This document shows positions 22,550 to 31,660 of a stretch of 64,000 nucleotides of DNA, piece after piece. The notes under the pieces were generated by a model that saw only the letters and a list, made by a program, of their open reading frames with translations, ran no database searches and was not told where the DNA came from. The DNA is taken from assembly GCF_001636845.1 (NCBI RefSeq), contig NZ_LITT01000003.1:62001-126000 (forward strand). Reading direction: 5' to 3'. The position numbers and the translations under genes were made by a program. Each line of letters starts with the position of its first letter. Within the stretch, counting starts at the first letter, position 1. The DNA comes from Clostridium ljungdahlii. GTDB taxonomy: Bacteria; Bacillota; Clostridia; Clostridiales; Clostridiaceae.

Positions 22550-25500
22550 TCAATATTTTATTGATGATAATTTTTTGTAAATATCATATCTTTCACGGGC
22601 ATTGTTTTCAGATTCTTTAAATGCTTTTCCAACTGCACCAGGGAAGATAGTTTTTAATGAAGAATAACGGAGTTCCCCATTAATAAAATCTATATATGAT
22701 TTTGTAGGTTCTTTGGAGTCTAATATAAATGGATTTTTACCTTCCTGTTTTAATAGAGGATTATACCTGTATAGGTGCCAGTAACCGGATTCAACTGCCT
22801 TTTTCTCTTCTGCTATACTAGTACCCATTCCAGTTTTAATACCATGGTTTATACAAGGTGCATAGGCTATGATTAGAGAAGGACCTTTATAAGCTTCAGC
22901 TTCTGTAATTGCTTTAATGGTATGATTCATATTTGCCCCCATGGCTATTTGAGTTACATATACGTATCCATAAGTCATGGCCATCAAACCAAGATCCTTT
23001 TTCCTTATCTTTTTACCGCTGGCAGCGAGCTTCGCAACTGCTCCCGTAGGAGTTGATTTTGATGATTGACCACCAGTGTTTGAGTAGACTTCTGTGTCCA
23101 TAACAAATATATTTACATCATCGCCTAAGGCAAGTACTTGATCTACACCGCCAAATCCAATGTCATAGGCCCATCCATCACCGCCGATTAGCCAATGAGA
23201 TTTTTTGATTAAATAATCTTTTTTCATAAATATTTCATTTAAAATATTATTATTTTTTAAACTTCCATTGTTCAGGATTTTTAGTATTTTTGCAGAAGCT
23301 CTTTTTGAAGTGTCTGCATCATTGAATCCGCTGAGCCATTCTTTAAAGGCTTCTTTCAGTTCAGAACTAATGTCCATTGTCATGGCTGTTTCCATCAAAT
23401 CAGCTAATCGTTCTCTCATTTGTTTTACACCAAGGAACATTCCATATCCATATTCTGCGTTATCTTCAAATAATGAATTACCCCAGGAAGGCCCTTTGCC
23501 AAAATTGTTTGTAGTGTAGGCTATTGCAGGTGCACTTGCTCCCCAGATTGATGAGCAGCCTGTTGCATTTGCTATCATCATTCTATCTCCATAAAGTTGA
23601 GTTAAGAGTTTAATATAAGGAGTTTCCCCACAGCCAGGACAAGCACCGTTAAATTCCAGGAGTGGTTTTGCAAATTGACTTCCTTTTACTGTATGCAAAT
23701 CCATTAATCCTTCTTTAGGAGTAATTTTTAGTGCATATTCAAAGTTATCAGACTGTTCTTCTATTTCTTCTTGTGCAGGTTTCATTATCAAAGCTTTTCC
23801 TGGAGCAGGACATATATCTGCACAATTTCCACATCCGGTACAATCAAGTGGACTTATTTGAATACGATAATGTAAGTTTTCAAGGTCTTTACCAACAGTT
23901 TTTTTAGTTAGAAAACTTTTAGGAGCATTTTCTTTTTCTTTATCATCTAGTAAGCAGGCCCTTATAACACTGTGAGGGCAAATATAGGAGCATTGATTGC
24001 ACTGAATACATTTATCAATTTGCCATTCAGGTACGAAAACTGCAATTCCACGCTTTTCGTAGGCCGTTACGCCAAGTGGGTAAGAACCATCTTCCATTCC
24101 ATTAAAAGCACTGACTGGAAGTTCATCTCCTTCGTGCCTTGCCATAGGTTTCTCAATTCTATTTATAAAATCAGGAAATTCTTTTTTTGGCATATCTGGA
24201 TCTTTAGCATTTTTCCAGGATTCTGGTACAGTAACTTTATGGGCAGCATTTGCTCCTGCATCTATTGCTGCTTTGTTTGCATTAACTATATTTTCGCCTT
24301 TTTTACCATAGGCGTATTCTACAGAGTCTTTTAAGTACTGGATTGCTTGATCGACAGGAATTATATTAGCTAATTTAAAGAATACAGCCTGCATTACCAT
24401 ATTTATTCTAGAACCTAATCCAACTTTTTGTGCTATTGAAATTGCGTCTACTATATAAAATTGTATGTTATTTTCAGCAATATATCGTCTCATTGAAGCC
24501 GGTAGATGTTCATCTAATTCGTTTTTGCTCCAAGGGCAGTTTAAAACGAATGTGCCATTTTTCTTCAATCCTTTTAATACATTTATATTGTAAATAAAGG
24601 ATTTGTTGTGACAAGCAGTATAATTTGATTCATAAACTAGATAAGGTGATTTTATTGGTTTATTGCCAAATCTCAAATGAGAAACTGTACTTCCACCTGA
24701 TTTTTTACTGTCGTAGGAGAAATAAGCCTGACAATATAAATTTGTTTTATCGCCTATGATCTTAACTGCTGTTTTATTTGCACCTACAGTACCATCTGAT
24801 CCCAAACCATAGAATTTGCATCTTATAGTTCCTTCTGGTGTTGTATCTATTATTTCTTCCTCAGCCAGAGATGTATTTGTAACATCATCAACTATTCCAA
24901 TTGTAAATCTATTTTTTGAATTAGGATTTTTAAGATTTTTAAATACAGCTAAAATTTGAGAAGGTGTTGTATCTTTTGAACCCAATCCATATCTTCCACC
25001 AACAATTACAGGTTTATCTGCATTATTATAGAATAAATTTACTACATCTAAATAAAGAGGTTCTCCTGTAGAACCAGGTTCTTTTGTTCTATCTAAAACA
25101 GCAATTTTTTTAACTGTTTTAGGCAAATATTTAAAGAAGTAAGAAGAAGAAAATGGTCTGTATAAGTGTACTTTTATGAGTCCTACTTTTTCATTATTTT
25201 GTCTTAAATAATCTACGGTTTCTTCTATAGTATCACAAACTGATCCCATAGCAACAATTATATATTCCGCATTTGGATCTCCATAGTAATCAAATGGATG
25301 ATATACCCTTCCAGTAAGTTTTTCTATTTCTCTCATATAGCCTTCAACAATATCTGGGACAGCATCAAAGAACTTATTTGAAGATTCTCTTTGCTGAAAA
25401 TAAATATCGGGATTTTGAGCAGTCCCTCTAACTGAAGGATGTTCTGGATTTAAGGATTTGTCTCTAAATCTTTGGATTGCATTATAATCAACTAATTTTG

Positions 25501-26074
25501 CCACATCATCATGGTCAATTACTTCAATTTTTTGATATTCATGAGATGTTCTGAAACCATCGAAAAAATGTAAAAAAGGAATGCTTGCTTTAATTGCAGA
25601 AAGGTGGGCAATATTTGCTAAATCCATAACTTCTTGAACATTTGATGATGCTAAAAGCGCAAATCCAGTTTGCCTTGTTGCCATAACATCCTGATGATCA
25701 CCAAAAATTGACAGTGCATGAGCTGCAATTGCACGGGCAGTTACATGAAATACTCCAGGCAGCAGTTCACCTGCAATCTTATACATATTAGGTATCATGA
25801 GAAGTAATCCTTGTGAAGCAGTGTATGTAGTTGTCAGTGCACCAGCAGCCAATGATCCGTGAACAGCTCCAGCAGCACCAGCTTCGGATTGCATTTCAAC
25901 AAGTTTAACTGGCTGACCGAATATATTTTTTTTACCATGGGAGGATAGATCATCTACAAGTTCAGCCATCGGAGTAGATGGTGTTATGGGATAAACAGCT
26001 GCAACATCTGTAAAAGCATAGGAAGCTTCAGCAGCAGCTTGATTCCCATCCATGGTCTTTAATTTCTTTGTCAT
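22550..26074 (-). CDS. nifJ: Pyruvate:ferredoxin (flavodoxin) oxidoreductase, single-chain
   Basis: A 1174-residue enzyme, the standard length. It oxidises pyruvate and CoA to acetyl-CoA and CO2 with reduced ferredoxin, or runs in reverse. Domains in order: pyruvate-binding domain I (YPITPSTPMAELVDD near 29), domain II/III, CoA-binding region, two 4Fe-4S sites (CIQCNQCSYICP near 690 and CTGCGNCADICP near 750), then the TPP domain with its own cluster cysteines (CPGCGETPYIKLL near 815, NATGCSSIWG near 840) and GGDGWAYDIGFGG near 965. AGAGGAGG precedes the ATG. Central to fermentative and acetogenic carbon flow. It has no partner genes here. Confidence 0.97.
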   Translation of the reverse strand: MTKKLKTMDGNQAAAEASYAFTDVAAVYPITPSTPMAELVDDLSSHGKKNIFGQPVKLVEMQSEAGAAGAVHGSLAAGALTTTYTASQGLLLMIPNMYKIAGELLPGVFHVTARAIAAHALSIFGDHQDVMATRQTGFALLASSNVQEVMDLANIAHLSAIKASIPFLHFFDGFRTSHEYQKIEVIDHDDVAKLVDYNAIQRFRDKSLNPEHPSVRGTAQNPDIYFQQRESSNKFFDAVPDIVEGYMREIEKLTGRVYHPFDYYGDPNAEYIIVAMGSVCDTIEETVDYLRQNNEKVGLIKVHLYRPFSSSYFFKYLPKTVKKIAVLDRTKEPGSTGEPLYLDVVNLFYNNADKPVIVGGRYGLGSKDTTPSQILAVFKNLKNPNSKNRFTIGIVDDVTNTSLAEEEIIDTTPEGTIRCKFYGLGSDGTVGANKTAVKIIGDKTNLYCQAYFSYDSKKSGGSTVSHLRFGNKPIKSPYLVYESNYTACHNKSFIYNINVLKGLKKNGTFVLNCPWSKNELDEHLPASMRRYIAENNIQFYIVDAISIAQKVGLGSRINMVMQAVFFKLANIIPVDQAIQYLKDSVEYAYGKKGENIVNANKAAIDAGANAAHKVTVPESWKNAKDPDMPKKEFPDFINRIEKPMARHEGDELPVSAFNGMEDGSYPLGVTAYEKRGIAVFVPEWQIDKCIQCNQCSYICPHSVIRACLLDDKEKENAPKSFLTKKTVGKDLENLHYRIQISPLDCTGCGNCADICPAPGKALIMKPAQEEIEEQSDNFEYALKITPKEGLMDLHTVKGSQFAKPLLEFNGACPGCGETPYIKLLTQLYGDRMMIANATGCSSIWGASAPAIAYTTNNFGKGPSWGNSLFEDNAEYGYGMFLGVKQMRERLADLMETAMTMDISSELKEAFKEWLSGFNDADTSKRASAKILKILNNGSLKNNNILNEIFMKKDYLIKKSHWLIGGDGWAYDIGFGGVDQVLALGDDVNIFVMDTEVYSNTGGQSSKSTPTGAVAKLAASGKKIRKKDLGLMAMTYGYVYVTQIAMGANMNHTIKAITEAEAYKGPSLIIAYAPCINHGIKTGMGTSIAEEKKAVESGYWHLYRYNPLLKQEGKNPFILDSKEPTKSYIDFINGELRYSSLKTIFPGAVGKAFKESENNARERYDIYKKLSSIKY

Positions 26075-26189
26075 ATTATGCTTCCTCCTCTATAAATAAT
26101 TTTTAACATATTTAGTATTTACAAAGTATGCCTATTGAATTCATAAATTTAGGTTAAATCCTTAACTATTAATTCTTAACTCTTAATTT

Positions 26190-26492
26190 TTAATTATACT
26201 TTATCCCATTTGCACTGAAAGCAGGTTTCATGAATGGAATTTTAGGGAGCATGAATATATTAACGTTTTCTTCTAAAATTAAACTACTCAATATATAAAT
26301 TTTAATTCCACAGTATTCATATTCATCATAAATTTCTTCTTTACTAAAATATTTTAAAACCTCAACACTGAGATTTGTGACTTTCGTCATTTCACCTGTT
26401 CAGCAGCTTATGCAGTTAGAGCGAGTCCTAATTAGAAAACAGCCTTGAATTTTTTTAGCATATTTAAGGGCTTTTTCTTGAATAGTTATCAT
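26190..26492 (-). CDS. CC/Se-motif selenoprotein candidate (in-frame TGA at codon 31)
   Basis: On the minus strand an ATG at 26492 with GGAGGCG eight bases before it opens 100 codons ending at 26190, interrupted only by TGA at 26402-26400. The N-terminal part ends SNCISC, then the TGA, then TGEMTKVTN. The sequence fits small (seleno)proteins in which a Cys-Cys pair is replaced by Cys-Sec; I recall an NCBI family named CC/Se motif. The C-terminal YCGIKIYILSSLILEENV resembles the beta-rich end of HesB/IscA-like proteins. A short stem with a GAAA loop follows the TGA at the distance expected of a bacterial SECIS. If translation began only at the inner ATG (26390) a 66-residue protein without the cysteines would result, and that ATG has a weaker site (CAGGTG). 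Function unknown, presumably redox. Confidence 0.72.
26378..26389 (-). promoter_or_regulatory. Candidate bacterial SECIS stem-loop
   Basis: On the minus strand, TGAC-GAAA-GTCA begins ten bases after the TGA codon (26400), with G as first loop base. Known bacterial SECIS elements place an apical loop with a G about 15-20 bases past the UGA, so spacing and loop fit. The stem is only four pairs, extendable with bulges. Confidence 0.45.
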
Positions 26493-26654
26493 ATATTTAT
26501 CGCCTCCATAAATTTTGTCAATAAGTTTTATGTATACATAATTGAAATCTTAAAAAAAGTAACCTATACTATAAAATATACTAGTATTCAATTAAAGGCA
26601 ACTATTTATTGATATTCTTATAAATAGTATATACAAAAGTAATGTGGAGGAAAA

Positions 26655-26813
26655 ATGCAGGGAATAAGATATTATTTCAGTGATTATAATGGAAATGTAG
26701 AAATAAAAAAATGTGAAAACTCAATACATTCATGCAAAGAACATTTTCATGATGAAGTCTCTATTGGATTAGTTGAAAAAGGAAATTGCAGAGGTAAATT
26801 TAAAGTTTTATAA
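26655..26813 (+). pseudogene. N-terminal fragment of an AraC-family regulator
   Basis: Fifty-two codons after GGAGG, ending at TAA. The residues SCKEHFHDEVSIGLVEKGNC are the cupin start typical of AraC-type activators (usually about 270 residues). All of the C-terminal helix-turn-helix is missing and the next gene follows. Probably a deletion remnant; it could still be translated. Confidence 0.65.
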
Positions 26814-26857
26814 ACGATATATCTGGTAAAAATTGTATTGGAAGGAGACATATAAGC

Positions 26858-28186
26858 ATGAAAAAGCACTTAAATATTGTTTTTTCAGTTATACTTTCAG
26901 ATGCTGGAGAAGCAACGCGTGCTCTGGAGATAGCAGATGGAATTAGAAAATTTTGTCCTGAGAACTATGAAATAGATATAGTTTTTTTATCTACAGGGAG
27001 TAAGTTTGAAGGAAAAGTAATTCATAATGGATTTAAAATTTATAAATGTGATCCTAAACTTCCTGGAATAGGATTTAATCAGGATTTTAAACCAACTAGT
27101 TTTAATTTAATTGGTGATAAAAAACTTGCTTTTGAATTGATTAAGGGAGAAATTGATGCACTTAATGAATTAAAGCCTGATGTAGTTATACATGGCTTTT
27201 ACCCAATAGCAGGTATTGCACGTAGAATGCTTAATAAACCAGTGCCTGGTATTTGCTATCTTCCCATACCTTTACATGAAGACACTCTTAATAAATTAAT
27301 GAAAGATATTCCGGACATGGTAAAGCCCCTAACCTATCTGCCATTAAAGCTTCGTAAAAAAATAATAAGATCTATACCCAAATCTTTAATGCTAAAAAAT
27401 CCATCATTTATACAGACTAATATTATAGAGGCTTTTAGAAAGTTTAATTACGAAGGACAAGCTATAAATAATTTATTTGATATGCTGAGAGCTGACTTTA
27501 CAATTGTAAATGACTTTGAGGAATTTTATAAGGATATCAAGCTTCCAGATACTTTTAAAATTGTAGGACCATTGTATGCATCTTCTTTAAATGATAGGGT
27601 AGTAGATAAAAATATTTTAAAAGTTTTTAACCCTGATAACAACAATTTTAAAATTTTTTGTACCCTTGGAAGTTCAGGAAAAAAGGAATACCTGTTTGAG
27701 GCTATAAAGGCGTTAACCCAAGGTATAGGTAAGAAATGGAGTGCAGTAATTTTAGCTCCTAAGGCAGTATGTCCAATTGATGAAGCAATTGCCTGTGCAA
27801 AAGATAGCTCAAATATTTATATAACAGATGCATTTGTACCAGCGCCCCTAGTTAATTCACTTGCAGATGTGGTTATATCTCATGGTGGACAGGGTACAAT
27901 ACAAACTGCTATTGCAAGTGGGACACCTATTGTTGGATTTGCTATACAGCCGGAGCAGCAGATAAATCTTGATAATGTAGCAGCTAGAGGTGGGGCAATA
28001 AGAATTCCTATACACAAATGGAATGCAAGTAACATACAATCTGCAGTAAAAATTGCAGCAGAAAATTCATCTTATACAGAAAGTATAAAAGAGTTGAAAA
28101 AAATTTTAGATAGGGTAGATGGCAAGAAAAATTCTGCTCTTGCAATATGGGAATATATATTAAAGAACATATCTTATAGTATTTAA
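26858..28186 (+). CDS. UDP-glycosyltransferase-like protein (GT1/MGT type)
   Basis: A 442-residue GT-B fold protein. The N-terminal acceptor domain begins FSVILSDAGEATRALEIADG, and the donor-binding region carries ISHGGQGTIQTAIASGTPIVG near residues 345-365 followed by PEQQINLDNVAARGGAIR, matching the HGGxGT...P..PeQ...A signature of macrolide/UDP-glucuronosyltransferase-type enzymes. It would transfer a sugar to a lipid or small molecule. GGAAGGAG precedes the ATG. It is followed by an acetyltransferase 45 bases on. The lost AraC gene upstream may have been its regulator. Acceptor unknown. Confidence 0.8.
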   Translation: MKKHLNIVFSVILSDAGEATRALEIADGIRKFCPENYEIDIVFLSTGSKFEGKVIHNGFKIYKCDPKLPGIGFNQDFKPTSFNLIGDKKLAFELIKGEIDALNELKPDVVIHGFYPIAGIARRMLNKPVPGICYLPIPLHEDTLNKLMKDIPDMVKPLTYLPLKLRKKIIRSIPKSLMLKNPSFIQTNIIEAFRKFNYEGQAINNLFDMLRADFTIVNDFEEFYKDIKLPDTFKIVGPLYASSLNDRVVDKNILKVFNPDNNNFKIFCTLGSSGKKEYLFEAIKALTQGIGKKWSAVILAPKAVCPIDEAIACAKDSSNIYITDAFVPAPLVNSLADVVISHGGQGTIQTAIASGTPIVGFAIQPEQQINLDNVAARGGAIRIPIHKWNASNIQSAVKIAAENSSYTESIKELKKILDRVDGKKNSALAIWEYILKNISYSI

Positions 28187-28230
28187 AAAAGCAGTAAATT
28201 AAAATGAAACTTTAGAAGGGAGCTTTTGCA

Positions 28231-28650
28231 ATGGAAATAGTAGATGGTGAATACATACTTACAGATGATGTTGACAAAATGAAACTAGAAGGAGTTTGTA
28301 ATTTACTAAGACAATCTCACTGGGCTAAAAACCGACCTGTTGAAGTTATTGCTAAGACAATTGAGCACTCCCTTTGTTTTGCAATTTATCATAAAGGTAA
28401 ACAGATTGGATTTGCAAGAGTTGTAAGTGATTATGCTGTTTACAGTTTAATATTAGATGTAATTATTGATGAAGAGTATAGAAGAAGGGGATTGGGAAAA
28501 AAGCTAATTGAATTTATAAATAATTATCCGGCTATAAAAGATACAAGTAAATTTCTCTGGACAAAGTATGCTGAAAAATTATATTTGAAATGCGGCTTTA
28601 AGGAAGAAGATTGTTATAAATATATGTTTAATAGACCTTTAAGTTTATGA
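28231..28650 (+). CDS. GNAT-family N-acetyltransferase
   Basis: A 139-residue acetyltransferase. The fold runs from LLRQSHWAKNRPVEVI through GFARVVSDYAVYSLILDVII, and the acetyl-CoA loop DEEYRRRGLGKKLIEFI near residues 75-95 has the R/QxxGxG/A signature. The WTKYAEKLYLKCGF end is typical. This pattern (SHWAKNRP) recalls a subgroup annotated as putative acetyltransferase YesJ-like or similar; the acceptor is unknown. GAAGGGAG precedes the ATG. Same direction as the glycosyltransferase and the following membrane protein. Confidence 0.85.
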   Translation: MEIVDGEYILTDDVDKMKLEGVCNLLRQSHWAKNRPVEVIAKTIEHSLCFAIYHKGKQIGFARVVSDYAVYSLILDVIIDEEYRRRGLGKKLIEFINNYPAIKDTSKFLWTKYAEKLYLKCGFKEEDCYKYMFNRPLSL

Positions 28651-28687
28651 AATAATATAAAAAGTAAAGTTATTAAAGGAGATAAAT

Positions 28688-29488
28688 ATGGAATTTTTAA
28701 TACAAATGTTAATTAGGGCCTGTATAGAAACAGTGTATTTGACAGGTATAATAATACTAGTTGGAATGTTACTTGGAATTATGAGAAACTACACTATAAA
28801 AAATTTTGCTAGAAGCTTTGGCATGAAATCCATAATGATAACGGGTTTTATAGGAGTTCCGGTACATGAAATGAGCCATGCAATATTTGCAGCTATTTTT
28901 GGACATAAAATAACTGCTGTAAAGCTTCTGCAAAGACCTGATGAAAATGGGGTAATGGGATATGTAGAGCATAGTTATAATCAAAATAGTATCTACCAGC
29001 AGATAGGAAACTTTTTTATTGGAACTGCACCTATATTTGGAGGTATCTTATCTGTAGTTGGGCTAATGCATTTTATGATACCTAGAGCTTATGATGAATT
29101 TATAAGTATTTTAAAGGTAAATTCGCATGTAACTGTTATAAACAAAGCTGCAGCTGTACATATATTCAGTATGTATAAAGTCCTAGTAAAAACTATATTT
29201 TCTACTGCCAATTTTCATAATATATATTTTTATATATTTTTATTTATAGCAATCTGCATATGTTCCCATATATCATTGAGCTATGCGGATATTAGAGGAG
29301 CTACAGGAGGATTAATTACTATATTTTTAGTATTGTTAATTCTTAATGTTGTTGGATGGACAAAATATTTATCCATTGAAAATATAACTAAATATAATGT
29401 TCTCATAACGGCTTTTTTGATTTTGGCTGTACTGCTTTCTGCAATAACATTTTTAATAAGTTTAGTTTTAACTATAATAAAGCATTGA
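28688..29488 (+). CDS. Integral membrane protein with HExxH (M50-like metalloprotease motif)
   Basis: A 266-residue protein with about six hydrophobic segments. In the second, VPVHEMSHAIFAAIFGHK carries HExxH at residues 60-64, the zinc motif of intramembrane M50 (S2P-like) proteases. The second metal-ligand motif (NxxPxxxxDG) is not evident; the region IGTAPIFGGILSVVG is the closest and lacks the Asp. It may be a divergent peptidase or a structural relative. AAAGGAG precedes the ATG. Repeat copy C follows. Function unassigned. Confidence 0.7.
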   Translation: MEFLIQMLIRACIETVYLTGIIILVGMLLGIMRNYTIKNFARSFGMKSIMITGFIGVPVHEMSHAIFAAIFGHKITAVKLLQRPDENGVMGYVEHSYNQNSIYQQIGNFFIGTAPIFGGILSVVGLMHFMIPRAYDEFISILKVNSHVTVINKAAAVHIFSMYKVLVKTIFSTANFHNIYFYIFLFIAICICSHISLSYADIRGATGGLITIFLVLLILNVVGWTKYLSIENITKYNVLITAFLILAVLLSAITFLISLVLTIIKH

Positions 29489-29502
29489 TAAACAGAGTTC
29501 TT

Positions 29503-29620
29503 GGCATCAGATGGAGTTTTGACTCCACCTGATGCTTAGAAATCGTTATCCAGGGACGTAGCTGCTCTTTACTACCACTTGGAGAAGTGGGAGTATTAGA
29601 GCAGGTAGTCATCGGACAAA
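29503..29620 (+). repeat. Dispersed structured repeat, copy C
   Basis: The shortest full copy: hairpin GGCATCAGATGGAG/CTCCACCTGATGC, linker TTAGAAATCG, then TTATCCAGGGACGTAGCTGCTC as the 5' side of a long stem, an inner ACCACTT-GGAG-AAGTGGG hairpin, and GAGCAGGTAGTCATCGGACAA as the 3' side. The outer strands pair along most of their length (GCTGCTC with GAGCAGGT). It lies in sense before the 2H phosphoesterase gene. Confidence 0.65.
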
Positions 29621-29696
29621 AAATAAAATTAGGTATTTCAATTTTAAATATGGTGAAAATATATACGGAATATTTGCATTGAAAGGAGGCATAAAA

Positions 29697-30224
29697 TTGG
29701 AACGCTATGTTCTTGTATGTACTATAGGTGGTAATGCACTAAAATTTCATGAAAAGTTGAGAAATGATGTATGCTATAGATTTAAAAAGAGAAAAGCTAA
29801 ATTATCGGCACATTTTACAATAAAAGCACCTTTTGAAACGGATAAAATTGAGGATATGTTGAAGGTTTTAGAAAAGTTTCAGAAAAGCAATCATAAGACT
29901 CAAATAAAAATCCAGGGATATGGTAAGTTTAGAGAAGATGTAATTTATATGGATGTGAAGGTGTCACCTGAGGCAAAGAAAACACATGATACACTTATAG
30001 ATGAACTTAGTAAAATTCCATGGATAAATTTCAAATCCAACGAGGGTAAAAATAAAGTATTTCATTGTACTATAGTGTCAAAGAGGATACAGGATAAATT
30101 TAAAGAAATGTGGGATTATGTGAACAAATATCCCTGTGATTTTGACGAGTACTTTGATAATATATCCCTTTACATGTGGAATAAAAATACGTGGATGTTA
30201 TTAAAAAGATATGATTTAAAATAA
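29697..30224 (+). CDS. 2'-5' RNA ligase-like 2H phosphoesterase
   Basis: A 175-residue cytosolic protein of the 2H phosphoesterase superfamily. Its two catalytic H-x-T motifs are seen as AHFTIKAPF near residue 40 and FHCTIVSK near 122. Family members act on cyclic phosphates or 2'-5' RNA linkages, but the physiological substrate of bacterial members is mostly unknown. The start is TTG at 29697, seven bases after AAAGGAGG at 29682-29689; a TTG at 29679 would lie before that site. It stands alone, downstream of repeat copy C. Confidence 0.8.
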   Translation: MERYVLVCTIGGNALKFHEKLRNDVCYRFKKRKAKLSAHFTIKAPFETDKIEDMLKVLEKFQKSNHKTQIKIQGYGKFREDVIYMDVKVSPEAKKTHDTLIDELSKIPWINFKSNEGKNKVFHCTIVSKRIQDKFKEMWDYVNKYPCDFDEYFDNISLYMWNKNTWMLLKRYDLK

Positions 30225-30406
30225 AAAATCAGTAATTTATAGGACCTATAAACTTATACACATCAATAATTAAAAATTATATTTGAGTAAAAAACTCAGC
30301 TTTCAACTAAAAAAATTTTATATGTACAAAAATTTAGTTAAGAATTAATAGTGAAAAACGGAAGAAAATCATCCATAACTATTAATTCTTAACTATTAAT
30401 TCCTAA

Positions 30407-31450
30407 TTATTTCTTGTTTGCCATGTTACTTAAGGTATCTGCTACTACGGAAACTTCCTGGACATTAGCAGATACTTCTTCTATTGCAGATGTCTGTTGT
30501 TCTGTAGTTTCAAAAGTGGAGTTAGAAGTTTCTAGTGCCTTATCTACAGATTCCTGTATTTTTTTAGTAAGATCTGTTATTTTAGAAGCAGTTTCTTTAG
30601 AATCCTGAGATAGTTTTCTTATCTCTGCAGCTACTACACTGAATCCTTTTCCAGCTTCTCCGGCTCTAGCTGCTTCTATAGAAGCATTTAAACCAAGCAT
30701 TTTTGTTTGATCTGCAATACTTTTTATGGAGTTTAATATAGAATTTATATCCATAGATATATTTTTGACTCTGCTTATTTCCTCATTTAAAAGATGTTGA
30801 TTGTTGCTTACATTTACAGCTGAAGCAGCTAATTCTTCCATAGTTGCTGAAATTTGACCAAAATTTTCAGATAAATTTTTAGTAGATATACCAAGTAAAA
30901 GTGTCTCGTAACCTATTTTAGAAAGTGCATTTGCCACGACAAATAAAACTTCAGCAGCAGCTCTTACGCTTTTTTCACTTACCATGTAGACTTTGTTTGA
31001 TGCATCTACATATTTATCAGCATTTATACCCATTTCTGCTGCATTTTTTCTAACGATTGATTCATCTACTTTAGAATAAGCAACTTGTCCACCAAGTATT
31101 GTTCCTATTGATTTACCTTCTATTATTATAGGAGCGGCAAAATCAATCAAACCTGCATGACAAGTATAAATATATGGTTTACCAAGCCTTGTTGCTTCCG
31201 CACCTCCTCTACTGTGTGACTCTGCACAGCGGGAAGTTCCTTTGGAAGTTGACTGGGTGAGATTTAAACAAAAGTCAGTATAAGAGCTCGGTCTTGTTAC
31301 AGGCTGTCCGTTTTTGTCAACTGTAACACTTGCAATATTCATACTATCAGCAAAGTTATCCTGAAATTTTTGAAGTGTATTAATATCCAAAACATCCTGT
31401 ATTTCTAATAAGTCTAAGTCAATTTTATCATTATCGGTAAATTTTATCAT
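30407..31450 (-). CDS. PocR-domain chemotaxis-type sensor (soluble)
   Basis: A 347-residue protein with no membrane segments. Residues 15-175 form a PocR ligand-binding domain ([20 protein letters not shown], then CAESHSRGG and [15 protein letters not shown] with the conserved cysteines). Residues 190-347 are a short MCP signalling hairpin whose tip reads [20 protein letters not shown] and [14 protein letters not shown]. Such soluble receptors signal to CheA/CheW; PocR domains may bind hydrocarbon or one-carbon ligands. AGGAGG before the ATG. Divergently placed from other receptor genes; ligand unknown. About 180 bases downstream are gene-free and contain repeated TTAATTCTTAACTATTAATTC-like words. 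Confidence 0.88.
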   Translation of the reverse strand: MIKFTDNDKIDLDLLEIQDVLDINTLQKFQDNFADSMNIASVTVDKNGQPVTRPSSYTDFCLNLTQSTSKGTSRCAESHSRGGAEATRLGKPYIYTCHAGLIDFAAPIIIEGKSIGTILGGQVAYSKVDESIVRKNAAEMGINADKYVDASNKVYMVSEKSVRAAAEVLFVVANALSKIGYETLLLGISTKNLSENFGQISATMEELAASAVNVSNNQHLLNEEISRVKNISMDINSILNSIKSIADQTKMLGLNASIEAARAGEAGKGFSVVAAEIRKLSQDSKETASKITDLTKKIQESVDKALETSNSTFETTEQQTSAIEEVSANVQEVSVVADTLSNMANKK

Positions 31451-31628
31451 GAATAGTATCCTCCTATGTTATATAATGTAATAATAGTTTGTTAAAAATT
31501 AATTAAACCATAGTCTATAATACTATATCGTATATAAAAAGCAAGGATTTAGTAATTATTATATGGAACTGACGCTAATTATTAGTAAATGTATACAACT
31601 GTAAAACAAAATGTTATAAAAAGTGAAC

Positions 31629-31660
31629 AAAAAGCTGGTTATTAAATAACCAGCTTTTTA
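31629..31660 (-). terminator. Terminator overlapping the stop codon of the HD-GYP gene
   Basis: AAAAAGCTGGTTATT and AATAACCAGCTTTTT are perfect arms. The TAA of the gene at 31642 lies in the loop, so the last sense codons form one arm. Strong T-tract on the minus strand. Confidence 0.9.
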
